NCBI GenBank assembly: GCA_013360215.1
Contig: JABWCP010000012.1
Location: 19,530-83,529, forward strand
From: a bacterium
GTDB taxonomy: Bacteria > CLD3 > SB21
Reading direction: 5' to 3'
DNA length: 64,000 nt
Shown: positions 1 to 8,967 of the stretch, piece after piece
Layout of the letters: each line of letters opens with the position of its first letter
Numbering within the stretch: position 1 is the stretch's first letter
The notes under the pieces: model-generated
The model's input: only the letters and a program-made list of their open reading frames with translations
Told to the model about the DNA's origin: nothing
The model's database searches: none
Translations under genes and position numbers: made by a program

Positions 1-1227
1 ACCTCTCATCACAACGAGATTACTACAGCGACCGGCGTGACGTCTATGGACGGGAACCCCTTCGATTGCATGTACGATCTGATGCAACAATATGCCGCGC
101 CAAAAAATCACGGCAACGTTGATTTTTGTACAGACGGCTGGTTTGGATATTGGGGTTATGATACGCGCGATCATCTGGAAAAAGTCGCATCACACGCCCG
201 CATGTGTTTGAATACGTCCGATGCGTTATGGATGAAATTTGACGCCGTTATCGTTTTAGATCACCAAGAGCATCAGGCGCGGATTACCGGTACTCGTACC
301 GGCATTCAGAAATTACGCGAGCGCCTTCAACAACCTGTAGCCTCGTATCCTGAAAAACCGCTTCAATTTAAAATTCATCCGACCGAAACCCGTGCATCAT
401 ACATTCAAAAAATTAACTCCCTGCATGAATCAATCGCTGCGGGCGATGTGTACGAAGTCAATCTATCGCAGCGTTTTGATGTGACGGTAGATGGCTACGA
501 TCCGAACGTGTACAGTCGTATTTTTAGATCGTTGGTCGAAACAAGTCCCGCGCCTTTTTCGGCGATTATTCAATGCGATGAAACAGCTGTAATCAGTTCA
601 TCACCTGAGCTCTTTTTGCAAATGCATCAAAATATATGCACCAGCAAACCGATCAAAGGCACACGGCCACGCACGGGTAATTTTGATTCCGACGAAAAAA
701 ATTATTTCGATTTACAAACCGATGAAAAAGATCGCGCCGAAAATCTCATGATCGTTGATCTCGTCCGCAATGATCTTGGGCGCGTTTCACAGGCGGGCTC
801 TGTTGTTACGAAAGATCTTTTTGCTGTCGAAACGTACGCCACCGTTTTTCAGATGGTTTCTACGATACAGAGCCGATTGTCCGAACATGCTACGATGATG
901 GATGCCGTGAAAGCAGCATTTCCGCCCGGTTCGATGACAGGCGCCCCCAAAATAAGCGCCATGCAACATATCGAATCGTTAGAACCTTATAAGCGCAGTG
1001 TTTATGCCGGCGCTATCGGCTGGATGCAAGCTTCGGGGGAAACAATGTTATCGGTGGTAATTCGAACACTTATTTTCAACGGAGCCTCCGGTTATTTTCA
1101 AACCGGCGGGGCCATCGTGTGGGATTCTATACCCGATGAGGAGTATCAGGAGTGTTGGGATAAAGCTCAGGGAATTCTGCGCGCGCTTGAAAAATTGGGA
1201 GTAATTAACTTACCGGTATATATATAA
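1..1227 (+). CDS. pabB: Aminodeoxychorismate synthase component I (5'-partial)
   Basis: Chorismate-binding enzyme that makes 4-amino-4-deoxychorismate for folate synthesis. The reading frame is open to the left edge of the window, so the true start lies outside; the first in-window start-like codon is GTG at 37. Conserved motifs of the family appear in order: SSSPELFL, KPIKGTRPR, DLVRNDLGRV and GSMTGAPK, then YAGAIGWM. The lysine in PIKGT is the residue that usually separates PabB from anthranilate synthase TrpE, which has PIAGT, so PabB is preferred. The C-terminus is complete. A glutaminase partner is not visible. The downstream gene is convergent. Confidence 0.85.
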   Translation, partial: TSHHNEITTATGVTSMDGNPFDCMYDLMQQYAAPKNHGNVDFCTDGWFGYWGYDTRDHLEKVASHARMCLNTSDALWMKFDAVIVLDHQEHQARITGTRTGIQKLRERLQQPVASYPEKPLQFKIHPTETRASYIQKINSLHESIAAGDVYEVNLSQRFDVTVDGYDPNVYSRIFRSLVETSPAPFSAIIQCDETAVISSSPELFLQMHQNICTSKPIKGTRPRTGNFDSDEKNYFDLQTDEKDRAENLMIVDLVRNDLGRVSQAGSVVTKDLFAVETYATVFQMVSTIQSRLSEHATMMDAVKAAFPPGSMTGAPKISAMQHIESLEPYKRSVYAGAIGWMQASGETMLSVVIRTLIFNGASGYFQTGGAIVWDSIPDEEYQECWDKAQGILRALEKLGVINLPVYI

Positions 1228-1334
1228 CCTATACGTCATTCTATCGCCCATCGTCACATCATCTGCAATGCCTAGCCGAACCAGCTTTTTAGATTCTTCA
1301 AAATTTCATTTTTATTTTTTGTCAGCAAAAGCGG

Positions 1335-2354
1335 CTATTTGAAAAGCGCATCCATCGAGTAACCTTTGGCATCAATGCTTTTTTTGTATTTTTCGTACAT
1401 TGAACGCAAAATTTCTGTTGATACGACATGGGTGATGCCGTAACGGTATTCTGTTTTAAGGCGAGCGTACAGTTCACCCTTATATAAACTTGGCGCAGGA
1501 ATTTCCTGTGTAAAACCGGGATCCGGCATCAGATAATATTCCTGCGTAGCGGATATGGATTTCGCCACGCCCACAAGTTCAAAATTGGGCACCCCGTCTT
1601 TGATGGCGAGCACGATCCCTCCACTGAGTCCTTCATTCATCGGCGCATCGGTCAGAAAGGAACCGTTACGATCGCGATTGGGACTGCTCACTGTGCCTTT
1701 GGTTACCATTTTAAAACCCATCGGATAACCGATCACGTACACAAATGAACCCCATCGTAATTTTTTGGATTTCCCGATCGGATATCCGAAAACATGCACG
1801 GGTTCCTGTGGCATATGATCAAATGAACGGCCGATGATCGCGATATCATTTTTGCTATCTATGGCTAAAACTTCCAACTCTCCGCCTTCCGGCAAATCGC
1901 GTATAAAATTGCTTTGACGTTGAAGAAAAGACACCGACTGGACATGCCCGCTCGGATAATAAGAATACACCGTATCCGAAAATTCGACAACATGCGCACA
2001 CGTAAGTAAAGCCACACGTTTGGTATCATAATAAATCACCGTCGCCGTACCGGACACAGAGGCTTGCGTATTAAGATAACGGTACGCGTATTTTTCTGCT
2101 GCACCGGCGCGCACCGCCGTCGGAGTTACGGCAAATTTTTCATCAAAATAGTACGAATTATAAAACGCCGTGGAGAACATGATTTTTACCGAAGCGCTGA
2201 TCTCTTCCAATTGATCCGAACTGCTTCGGTATGGGAATTCGCTGTCGTATTCATTATCAAATAAGGTCGGATAAGCCGCTTGGCGAATACGTGACGAACA
2301 CGAAAGCAAGAGGCCAAATGCGATAATGACCATCATACGCAATAATGTTTTCAT
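1335..2354 (-). CDS. Lipoprotein trypsin-like serine protease
   Basis: 339 residues. The N-terminus has a lipoprotein signal ending LLLSC (Cys at 19), so the protein is probably membrane-anchored outside the cytoplasm. A chymotrypsin-fold triad is visible: His121 in LLTCAHVV, Asp170 in KNDIAIIG, and Ser244 in EGLSGG, where GLSGG replaces the usual GNSGG. No PDZ domain follows, unlike DegP/HtrA. A GGGGAA Shine-Dalgarno lies just upstream of the ATG. The gene stands alone, convergent with pabB. Substrate and role are unknown; family assignment (S1 trypsin-like) is fairly safe, function is not. Confidence 0.75.
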   Translation of the reverse strand: MKTLLRMMVIIAFGLLLSCSSRIRQAAYPTLFDNEYDSEFPYRSSSDQLEEISASVKIMFSTAFYNSYYFDEKFAVTPTAVRAGAAEKYAYRYLNTQASVSGTATVIYYDTKRVALLTCAHVVEFSDTVYSYYPSGHVQSVSFLQRQSNFIRDLPEGGELEVLAIDSKNDIAIIGRSFDHMPQEPVHVFGYPIGKSKKLRWGSFVYVIGYPMGFKMVTKGTVSSPNRDRNGSFLTDAPMNEGLSGGIVLAIKDGVPNFELVGVAKSISATQEYYLMPDPGFTQEIPAPSLYKGELYARLKTEYRYGITHVVSTEILRSMYEKYKKSIDAKGYSMDALFK

Positions 2355-2467
2355 AAAATTTCCCCGATTTAGTTTAACGATGAACCTTTTCGCATCTCTA
2401 CCGGCTTTACACGAGATAAGTTAATCCGACAGATTGGTTTTCGCATCGGTAGTTAAGGCTCACAATG

Positions 2468-2536
2468 CAAAATACATTTAAAGTGTAGTCAAATCCACGA
2501 TCAATAAATACGATATTTTGAGAAGAATGTATTTTG
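2468..2536. repeat. 11-bp inverted repeat downstream of the recombinase
   Basis: CAAAATACATT at 2468-2478 is repeated in inverse orientation as AATGTATTTTG at 2526-2536, with 47 bp between. It lies in the 237-bp gap between the lipoprotein gene and the 3' end of the integrase gene. It could be a recombinase arm site, an operator or chance in AT-rich DNA. There is no T-run typical of a terminator. Confidence 0.4.
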
Positions 2537-3596
2537 TATGATCTCACATATCGTTACATCGGGGTAATTAATATTATTCCATGCAATGCGCCTAATAAGA
2601 TTCTTGAAAGCAGTTTATTTTTCTGCGCCAGGGGCGATAACGCCTGTCCGCATACGCGGATCGTGATAAACGTTTAGGAAGTGCAGTAAACGCTTGCATG
2701 TGGTCCAACGGGTGATCAATCTGGTTGAATTCACGTGCTTGCAATTGGATATATTGCAGCGTGGGATTGATACTGCGATGACCGAGTACACGCTGGATCG
2801 TCATCAGATCCGTACCGTTTTCATAAAGATGTGTCGCCAAGCTATGACGCAGGGCATGCATATTGAGTTGTTTACTGAGCCGGCTTCTTTTTTGTAATGT
2901 ACGGAAAAGCCCTTGCACATAACGATCGGCAAGCGGTTCATCCCCTATTTGCCCTGGAAAAAGCCACCGTTGCTTCGGTTGCGTACGCAGATAATTTTCT
3001 ATATGAATTAAAAGCGTCGCATTCATAGGTACATAACGCGCTCTGCCGCCTTTGGCATAGCGCACCAAAATAAGCATGCGCTCCCGATCAATGTCGCGCT
3101 GCCGAACATGCAAAAGCTCATTCAATCGCATACCCGTCGCATAAATCATCATAAAAATAAGCCGATATTTTGCGTTAGGTTCATGCGTCAAAAGCCGCTC
3201 GACTTCACTAATGGACAGAACAACCGGAAGGCGTTTCTCACGCGTCGGTCGCGGCATCGGAAAATGATTGATAACCACGCCCAAGGTTTGTTCGTATAGA
3301 AACTTTATCGCGCTATAGACGATATTAACGCCGGACCAACTGTAGTTTTTTGTTTCACGCAAAAACATAAGATATCGCCCAATCTCGTCGTCGCGGATAG
3401 TTTCTGGCGCTTTTTGAAAATGCATCAAAAAACAACGCACTCTGTAGGTGTACACGTCAACCGTTCTATCACTCATGTTTCTCAATTTCATTTCCATGAC
3501 CATACGTTGAATAATATTTTCCATAACTGTGGTGGGTTAGATGATGAAGTATATTGAATGAAACTATCATAATTTAGATGCGTATTCACGATCAAT
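2496..3596. repeat. 10-bp direct repeats flanking the recombinase gene
   Basis: CACGATCAAT occurs at 2496-2505 and again, in the same orientation, at 3587-3596, bracketing the integrase gene (2592-3524) almost symmetrically (91 and 63 bp outside it). This is what a short target duplication or a pair of core sites would look like, but the match is short and could be chance. Confidence 0.4.
2592..3524 (-). CDS. Tyrosine recombinase / integrase, solitary
   Basis: 310 residues, XerC/D-like fold: N-terminal SAM-like core-binding domain (about 1-85), catalytic domain (about 95-285). The full active-site set is present: Arg133 (TGMRLNE), Lys158 (YAKGG), His223 and Arg226 (HALRHS), His249 (LGHRS) and nucleophile Tyr258. 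The N-terminal pattern resembles the short tyrosine recombinases often found beside IS91-type transposases, but no transposase is present here. It lacks the extra helix typical of integron integrases as far as can be judged. No Shine-Dalgarno is visible. Flanked by a 10-bp direct repeat. Could be the remnant of a mobile unit or a domesticated recombinase. Confidence 0.85.
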   Translation of the reverse strand: MENIIQRMVMEMKLRNMSDRTVDVYTYRVRCFLMHFQKAPETIRDDEIGRYLMFLRETKNYSWSGVNIVYSAIKFLYEQTLGVVINHFPMPRPTREKRLPVVLSISEVERLLTHEPNAKYRLIFMMIYATGMRLNELLHVRQRDIDRERMLILVRYAKGGRARYVPMNATLLIHIENYLRTQPKQRWLFPGQIGDEPLADRYVQGLFRTLQKRSRLSKQLNMHALRHSLATHLYENGTDLMTIQRVLGHRSINPTLQYIQLQAREFNQIDHPLDHMQAFTALPKRLSRSAYADRRYRPWRRKINCFQESY

Positions 3597-3627
3597 CCTC
3601 TATCATCTCTCTAAAAAGGAAACGCTT

Positions 3628-4098
3628 ATGCGCGGCTTCACACGATTGTTTTTCGTACACCTAAATTTAGGTATTTTTGGTTTGGCTCTTATTACACCGT
3701 GCCTAGGGCAAAGCCGGTCTCAAACTGATTCCGTGGCGGCCGTTAGAAAATTACATTTAAGTGCACTCAACAAAACCCTTGAAGGCCGTGAATCATTACC
3801 GGCGGATTCGGTTTTTAAAAACCTGCAGACCATCGGGGGATTTGAAGCCGGGTTAATGCCGGTCATTATGGAAAAATGGAGTATCGCTTTGGGGGTCGGT
3901 TGCGACTATTGCCACGATACAAATAACTGGGCTTCGGATGCTATTCACGAAAAAAAGACGGCGCGTCAGATGGCCGGACCACTCAATGAAGCGATACGTA
4001 ATGTACTTAGCAAAATTGACGGACTAAGTGAACGACCTGTGGTCAATTGCGCAACATGCCATCGCGGCGAAGTCAAACCGGCTACGCGGGTAAAATAA
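3628..4098 (+). CDS. Small diheme cytochrome c, reaction-centre cytochrome-like
   Basis: 156 residues with a signal peptide (about 1-27), so periplasmic. Two haem-binding sites: CDYCH at 92-96 and CATCH at 141-145. Met115 in ARQM is a plausible axial ligand. The spacing and the LGVGCDYCH...ARQM...NCATCHRG pattern resemble one half of the tetrahaem photosynthetic reaction-centre cytochrome subunit family, which also has small non-photosynthetic members; nothing else in the window suggests phototrophy. Preceded by AAAAGGAAA as a ribosome site. It probably carries electrons between membrane complexes; partner unknown. Confidence 0.75.
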   Translation: MRGFTRLFFVHLNLGIFGLALITPCLGQSRSQTDSVAAVRKLHLSALNKTLEGRESLPADSVFKNLQTIGGFEAGLMPVIMEKWSIALGVGCDYCHDTNNWASDAIHEKKTARQMAGPLNEAIRNVLSKIDGLSERPVVNCATCHRGEVKPATRVK

Positions 4099-4210
4099 AT
4101 CAATTCAAGCCATTTATAGCCGAAATACCTTTCACGAAAGGCTTTTGTCATACTATAAAATAATCACATTGTGTGATGCATAGGCCGATTTCTTCAAAAA
4201 TAGTCCCCTC

Positions 4211-4239
4211 TTGAATACTCTTTTTTTTTAGCGTACAAT
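4211..4239 (+). promoter_or_regulatory. Predicted sigma-70 promoter for pntAA-pntAB-pntB
   Basis: TTGAAT at 4211-4216, a 17-bp spacer, and TACAAT at 4234-4239, about 90 bp upstream of the pntAA start. Good hexamer matches and ideal spacing. Confidence 0.5.
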
Positions 4240-4326
4240 ATGACCGAAGTCATTCTTTTTCCCGTCTCATGACTCTTAATTAAGTGTGAATTTGCATACA
4301 CCCCCGGCTATTAAGGAGATTATTCC

Positions 4327-5451
4327 GTGGTCATAGGAATTCCCAAAGAAACTGCAGCAGGCGAAAACCGCGTTGCCGTGACGCCCGATACTGCTGCCAA
4401 ACTCATCAAAATGGGGTTTGAAGTCCGCGTCGAAAAAAGCGCCGGCCAAAATGCTCATTATACGGATGAACAATACACCAAACATGGCGCGGCCATTGCC
4501 GCTACGGCGACAGACCTGCTCGGTCAGTCGGATATCATTCTCAAAGTTCAAAAACCCAGCGATGCGGAAATCAAACAAATCAAAAAAGGCGCATTGCTGA
4601 TTTCGTTTGTGTATGGGCTAAATTATCCGCAAGTGCCCAAAGCGTGTGCTGAAGCGGGCGTCAATCTGATGTCCATGGACTTCATTCCGCGCACTACACT
4701 GGCTCAAAAAATGGATGCCCTGAGTTCACAATATAACATCGCCGGCTATAAAGCCGTTCTGATGTGTGCTGCGGCTTTCGGTAAAATGTTCCCTCTGATG
4801 ATGACGGCCGCCGGTACGATTTCACCGGCCAAAGTTGTGATCATGGGCGCCGGCGTTGCCGGATTGCAGGCTATAGGAACGGCTCGCCGTCTCGGTGCTG
4901 TCGTCGAAGTGTCCGACGTGCGCGCTGCGGTCAAAGAAGAAGTGCAGAGTCTCGGCGGTAAATTCATCGAAGTGCCCGGTGCTGAAAATATGCAGGATGC
5001 CGGCGGATATGCCAAAGAAGCCTCGGCAGAATTTCTGCAAAAACAAAAAGAATTACTTTTCAAACACATCACCGAAGCCGATATCGTCATTACCACCGCG
5101 CTGGTACCCGGTAAAAAAGCACCTGTGCTCGTCACCGAAGAAATGATCAAACACATGCGCCACGGTTCCATCGTTTTGGATATGGCGGTCGAATTTGGCG
5201 GAAATTGCGAAGTCAGCGAAGTCGGTAAAACCGTAACCAAACACGGTGTAACAATTATCGGCGAATCCAATATTCCCGCTACCGTACCTACGCATGCCAG
5301 CGAATTGTATTCCAAAAACCTGCTCGCATTGCTTCAGTACATCGCCAAAGACGGCAACCTCCAGCTCAAACTGGAAGATGAAATCGTCAAGTCGGCGTTA
5401 CTGGTACACAATGGCGCGGTAGTCAACGAACGCATTAAACAAGTTTTATAA
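4327..5451 (+). CDS. pntAA: NAD(P) transhydrogenase alpha subunit, part 1 (NAD-binding)
   Basis: 374 residues covering the soluble NAD(H)-binding domain I of proton-translocating transhydrogenase, related to alanine dehydrogenase. Seen: the N-terminal GIPKETAAGENRVAVTPD block and the Rossmann motif MGAGVAGLQAIGTARRLGA. Together with the next two genes it forms a membrane enzyme that uses the proton gradient to reduce NADP with NADH. The start is GTG, supported by AAGGAGA seven bases upstream. Alpha is split into two genes, as in Rhodospirillum, rather than fused as in E. coli. First gene of a three-gene operon. Confidence 0.95.
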   Translation: MVIGIPKETAAGENRVAVTPDTAAKLIKMGFEVRVEKSAGQNAHYTDEQYTKHGAAIAATATDLLGQSDIILKVQKPSDAEIKQIKKGALLISFVYGLNYPQVPKACAEAGVNLMSMDFIPRTTLAQKMDALSSQYNIAGYKAVLMCAAAFGKMFPLMMTAAGTISPAKVVIMGAGVAGLQAIGTARRLGAVVEVSDVRAAVKEEVQSLGGKFIEVPGAENMQDAGGYAKEASAEFLQKQKELLFKHITEADIVITTALVPGKKAPVLVTEEMIKHMRHGSIVLDMAVEFGGNCEVSEVGKTVTKHGVTIIGESNIPATVPTHASELYSKNLLALLQYIAKDGNLQLKLEDEIVKSALLVHNGAVVNERIKQVL

Positions 5452-5472
5452 CCGATCCCGGAGGATATATAT

Positions 5473-5751
5473 ATGGGTGATATCGTTATGCTCATCACGG
5501 TTTTTGTGCTCGCCTGTTTCGTGGGCGTGGAATTGATTTCCAAAGTACCCCCGACGCTGCACACACCGCTGATGTCCGGTTCCAATGCTATTTCGGGCAT
5601 TACCATCGTAGGCTCGCTGATCAGTGCCGGTATCGGTGAAATGACTATCAGCACTATTTTGGGCGTGATTGCTGTGGCTTTTGCCATGATCAATGTGGTC
5701 GGCGGTTATCTTGTCACTGACCGTATGCTCAAAATGTTTAAAAGAAAATAA
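5473..5751 (+). CDS. pntAB: NAD(P) transhydrogenase alpha subunit, part 2 (membrane)
   Basis: 92 residues, the short membrane segment of the alpha chain that in fused PntA forms the C-terminus. Hydrophobic stretches cover about 3-21, 35-57 and 60-82. Strong Shine-Dalgarno GGAGGAT precedes the ATG. It sits 21 bp after pntAA and 30 bp before pntB, so all three are surely co-transcribed. Works as part of the transmembrane proton channel (domain II). Confidence 0.93.
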   Translation: MGDIVMLITVFVLACFVGVELISKVPPTLHTPLMSGSNAISGITIVGSLISAGIGEMTISTILGVIAVAFAMINVVGGYLVTDRMLKMFKRK

Positions 5752-5781
5752 TTTTCTCAGCGATAAACCAACAGGTTCACT

Positions 5782-7224
5782 ATGGAACATCTCCGCGAAA
5801 GTATTGAAAATATCATGTACCTCATCGGTGCCGTACTTTTTATTTTCGGCATCAAAATGCTCGGTTCACCGAAGACGGCACGTAAAGGTAATTTTTATTC
5901 AGCGGTCGGTATGCTGATCGCTATCGTTGTTACGTTATTTGACAAACACATTCTCACATACGAATGGATTATCGTAGGCGTTTTGGCCGGATCTTTAGTC
6001 GGCGCTGTATTAGCCGTTAAAGTGGAAATGACTTCCATGCCGCAGATGGTCGGTTTGCTCAACGGATTCGGCGGCGGTGCATCGACCCTGGTGGCCTTGG
6101 CGGAATATTACCGCGGTATGGCGACCTATCAAACTGCGCTTCAGTCCAATCCGTCATTGACGCTTCTTGAGCATATGCCGTATCAAACCACTGTTTCAAT
6201 AGTGCTCGGTATTCTTGTCGGCGCGGTTACATTCAACGGTTCACTCGTCGCGTACGCCAAACTTCAGGGTTTGATTTCCGGTAATAGTATCCGTTATCCT
6301 ATGCAGCATCCGCTCAACGCGCTGATGATCGTTGTTACGTTGGTCATTGGTGCCTTAGGCGTTATGGACTTGAACAACCAATGGTACTTTTTAACGGTCA
6401 CTATACTCGGGCTTATTCTCGGTATCACGCTTGTGATTCCCATCGGCGGTGCCGACATGCCGGTAGTTATCTCGTTGCTCAATTCCTACTCCGGTATTGC
6501 CGCGGCGATTACGGGATTTGTGATCAACAATAATATGTTGATCATCACCGGCGCATTGGTTGGCGCTTCGGGTATCATCCTTACGGACATTATGTGCAAA
6601 GGCATGAATCGTTCGCTGATGAATGTGCTCCTCGGCGGCTGGGGTACGGCGCCGGCTGTCGAAGCCTCGAAAGATAAAAAACAAGTAGTCGTCAAATCGG
6701 TGGATGTCGAGGAAGCCGCTATGCTGTTTGATGCCGCGCGTCTTGTGATCGTCGTTCCGGGTTACGGTATGGCCGTCGCACAAGCACAGCATGCTGTTCG
6801 TGAACTGATGAATGTACTCGAGAAAAAAGGATGCGCCGTTAAGTTCGCTATTCACCCGGTCGCCGGTCGTATGCCCGGTCACATGAATGTGCTCTTGGCA
6901 GAATCCAATGTGCCCTACGAACACATGTACGCTCTTGAAGAAATCAATGATGACTTCCGCAATGCCGATATCGCACTCATCATCGGTGCCAATGACGTCG
7001 TCAATCCGGCCGCACGCCATGACCAGTCCAGCCCGATTTATGGTATGCCTATTCTTAATGCGGATTACGCTAAAACCGTAATTATCAACAAACGCTCCAT
7101 GGCGGCCGGTTATGCCGGTATTGATAACGAACTCTTCGGATTCCCCAATGCGTTGATGTACTTTGGTGACGCGAAAGATGCCGTTTCCAAACTCACCAAC
7201 GAACTGAAGAGCATGAATAATTAG
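5782..7224 (+). CDS. pntB: NAD(P) transhydrogenase beta subunit
   Basis: 480 residues. N-terminal half is a bundle of hydrophobic helices (domain II of the proton channel); the C-terminal part from about residue 310 is the NADP-binding domain III with VVPGYGMAVAQAQH, AIHPVAGRMPGHMNVLLAE and IIGANDVVNPAA, all classic PntB sequences. Full length. It closes the pnt operon and is followed after 30 bp by a strong hairpin terminator. Confidence 0.96.
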   Translation: MEHLRESIENIMYLIGAVLFIFGIKMLGSPKTARKGNFYSAVGMLIAIVVTLFDKHILTYEWIIVGVLAGSLVGAVLAVKVEMTSMPQMVGLLNGFGGGASTLVALAEYYRGMATYQTALQSNPSLTLLEHMPYQTTVSIVLGILVGAVTFNGSLVAYAKLQGLISGNSIRYPMQHPLNALMIVVTLVIGALGVMDLNNQWYFLTVTILGLILGITLVIPIGGADMPVVISLLNSYSGIAAAITGFVINNNMLIITGALVGASGIILTDIMCKGMNRSLMNVLLGGWGTAPAVEASKDKKQVVVKSVDVEEAAMLFDAARLVIVVPGYGMAVAQAQHAVRELMNVLEKKGCAVKFAIHPVAGRMPGHMNVLLAESNVPYEHMYALEEINDDFRNADIALIIGANDVVNPAARHDQSSPIYGMPILNADYAKTVIINKRSMAAGYAGIDNELFGFPNALMYFGDAKDAVSKLTNELKSMNN

Positions 7225-7254
7225 AACCCCCCTTCGTTTGATAGACGGTTACAC

Positions 7255-7290
7255 ACAATCGCCATGATCACAAATGTTCATGGCGATTGT
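7255..7290 (+). terminator. Rho-independent terminator of the pnt operon
   Basis: Perfect 13-bp arms (ACAATCGCCATGA at 7255-7267, TCATGGCGATTGT at 7278-7290) with a 10-base loop, followed by a T-rich run. It covers the first start-like ATG (7264) of the following frame and so argues for the later start at 7315. Confidence 0.85.
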
Positions 7291-7314
7291 CCTTTTTATC
7301 CTTTATCTTTTTTT

Positions 7315-8967
7315 ATGAAGCGTTTTACTATCGTACGTTATCAACGCATCGTGTATTGTACAGGTCTGTATTTGGCCATTTTCATTTGGTTAGGATCAGC
7401 ACCATCCGTCATCGCGCAGCGTTCATTTAAAATGCCAAATGAAACCGGTGCAATTGCACAAGAGCGCCCTTCCGGTAATTCGATCGGTGTTATTACCACA
7501 ACCGGCGATACAGTTTTTATCGCTGCAGGAAGCAATCTCAATATCACCACAAATGCGGGTGCGGCATGGAACATCATCGGACGCTCTGACGGATTATACA
7601 AGGGTTCGCCTGTCGCCATCACGCATCATAAATCCGTTTTGTATGTAACGACGGCTTACGATTCGTCCCTCGCCATTGAACCAACCTACGGTGTCAGTGG
7701 CGGTATTTCCATTTCCAAAGATTTCGGCAACACGTGGTCGCATATTGCGCAACCCACTGACACCGGCACCATTCGGGGCCCCGTCGTACGCACGGATGCA
7801 CGTACATCGCAGCCGATCGTTCTTAATTTGGTACGTGATGTGATGCGACGGCAAACGGGTTTCCTTACCGATTCGATCTACGTCGTTACGATCAAGTCGG
7901 CGATAGATAATATCACGTTTGATATCGCTGTCAACGACAGTTCGATTTGGCTGGCCGCATTTGCCGGCGGACTCCGTCGCGCACGTATCGCCTTGGACGG
8001 CACGATCGGATATTTCACGCCAATGCCATTGCCGCCCGACTCGCTGCTTGAAATTAAAGCCGACCGCGATTATGATTTTTCGATCGACCCTTTAGAGCAT
8101 TACAATCATCGCGTTTTTTCGGTGATCAGCGCACGCGATGGCATATGGTGCGGTTCGGCCGGCGGTATCAATTTTTCGTCCGATTTCGGTCAAACATGGA
8201 AACGCTATACGTCCGATCAACACCATATCAGCGGTAATTTTGTCACCGCCTTAGCTGAACAATTTTATACCGAATCCGGTTCGCTGCATCGGGTTATTTG
8301 GGCAGGGACCAACCGCGCCCTGAGTTCGGCCGAAGAATCCGGCGTTTCTTTTACTACCGATTCGGGTGCGACATGGCAAACTTCGCTTCGCGGTTATTTT
8401 GTCAATAACATTACTTTTGACGGAAAAACAGTGTACGTTGCTACGTCGGACGGTCTTTTTCGCTCGTCGAACCTCGGCCAAAGTTGGGAACGTTTTATTA
8501 CCATTATAGATCAAACAAGCGGCGATCGTATTTTTACGAGCGAATTTACAACCATCGGTGTCACTCCTAAATCCGGAACGCATACTATCTTTGCAGGAAC
8601 CTATGATGGTTTGGGCATTTCTACTGATGATGGCGTGACGTGGACCATACCGCGTGCGTATGCCAAGCCCGGGCAAAAAGGAAATCCATCTTCATACGCA
8701 TATCCTAACCCTTTCTCTCCGAAGTATGGCATCACACGATTCCAATTTGACAAAGACGACCTTTCATCCGACGATCGTGTCACGTTATCCATCTATGATT
8801 TTTCTATGACACCGGTCGTCACACTTGTCAAAAACGCACCGATTGATCAAACCATTTTCTGGAATGGCAGGAACCAAAAAGATCAACGCGTTGCCAATGG
8901 TACGTATATTTATATTATCGAAGCGGGGAAAAAGAAGTTTCACGGCAAAGTAACGGTGAGAAAATGA
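7315..8967 (+). CDS. Secreted repeat protein with FlgD/type-IX-like C-terminal domain
   Basis: 550 residues from the ATG at 7315, chosen because it yields a signal peptide (hydrophobic core about 14-30, ending VIAQ) and because an earlier ATG lies inside a terminator. The body carries repeated sialidase/BNR-like motifs (SKDFGNTWSH, SSDFGQTWKR, TTDSGATWQT, SSNLGQSWER, STDDGVTWT), indicating a beta-propeller. The last 85 residues have YPNPFSP, then an Ig-like sandwich ending in GKVTVRK, the type used as a C-terminal secretion or anchoring signal in FCB bacteria. Overlaps the next gene by 4 bp (ATGA). Cell-surface role is inferred; ligand unknown. Confidence 0.75.
   Translation: MKRFTIVRYQRIVYCTGLYLAIFIWLGSAPSVIAQRSFKMPNETGAIAQERPSGNSIGVITTTGDTVFIAAGSNLNITTNAGAAWNIIGRSDGLYKGSPVAITHHKSVLYVTTAYDSSLAIEPTYGVSGGISISKDFGNTWSHIAQPTDTGTIRGPVVRTDARTSQPIVLNLVRDVMRRQTGFLTDSIYVVTIKSAIDNITFDIAVNDSSIWLAAFAGGLRRARIALDGTIGYFTPMPLPPDSLLEIKADRDYDFSIDPLEHYNHRVFSVISARDGIWCGSAGGINFSSDFGQTWKRYTSDQHHISGNFVTALAEQFYTESGSLHRVIWAGTNRALSSAEESGVSFTTDSGATWQTSLRGYFVNNITFDGKTVYVATSDGLFRSSNLGQSWERFITIIDQTSGDRIFTSEFTTIGVTPKSGTHTIFAGTYDGLGISTDDGVTWTIPRAYAKPGQKGNPSSYAYPNPFSPKYGITRFQFDKDDLSSDDRVTLSIYDFSMTPVVTLVKNAPIDQTIFWNGRNQKDQRVANGTYIYIIEAGKKKFHGKVTVRK

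Noticed and set aside
3628..4098. Evidence of phototrophy from the reaction-centre-like cytochrome
   Set aside because: Family members occur in non-phototrophs and there are no pigment or reaction-centre genes in the window.
4118..4146. Hairpin after the cytochrome c gene
   Set aside because: CCTTTCACGAAAGG with CTTTTG is short and its loop geometry poor; not convincing as a terminator.
4746..5315. 189-codon frame on the minus strand opposite pntAA
   Set aside because: Fully inside a well-conserved gene, low-complexity Ser/Thr/Ala-rich product, no ribosome site; it mirrors codon bias.
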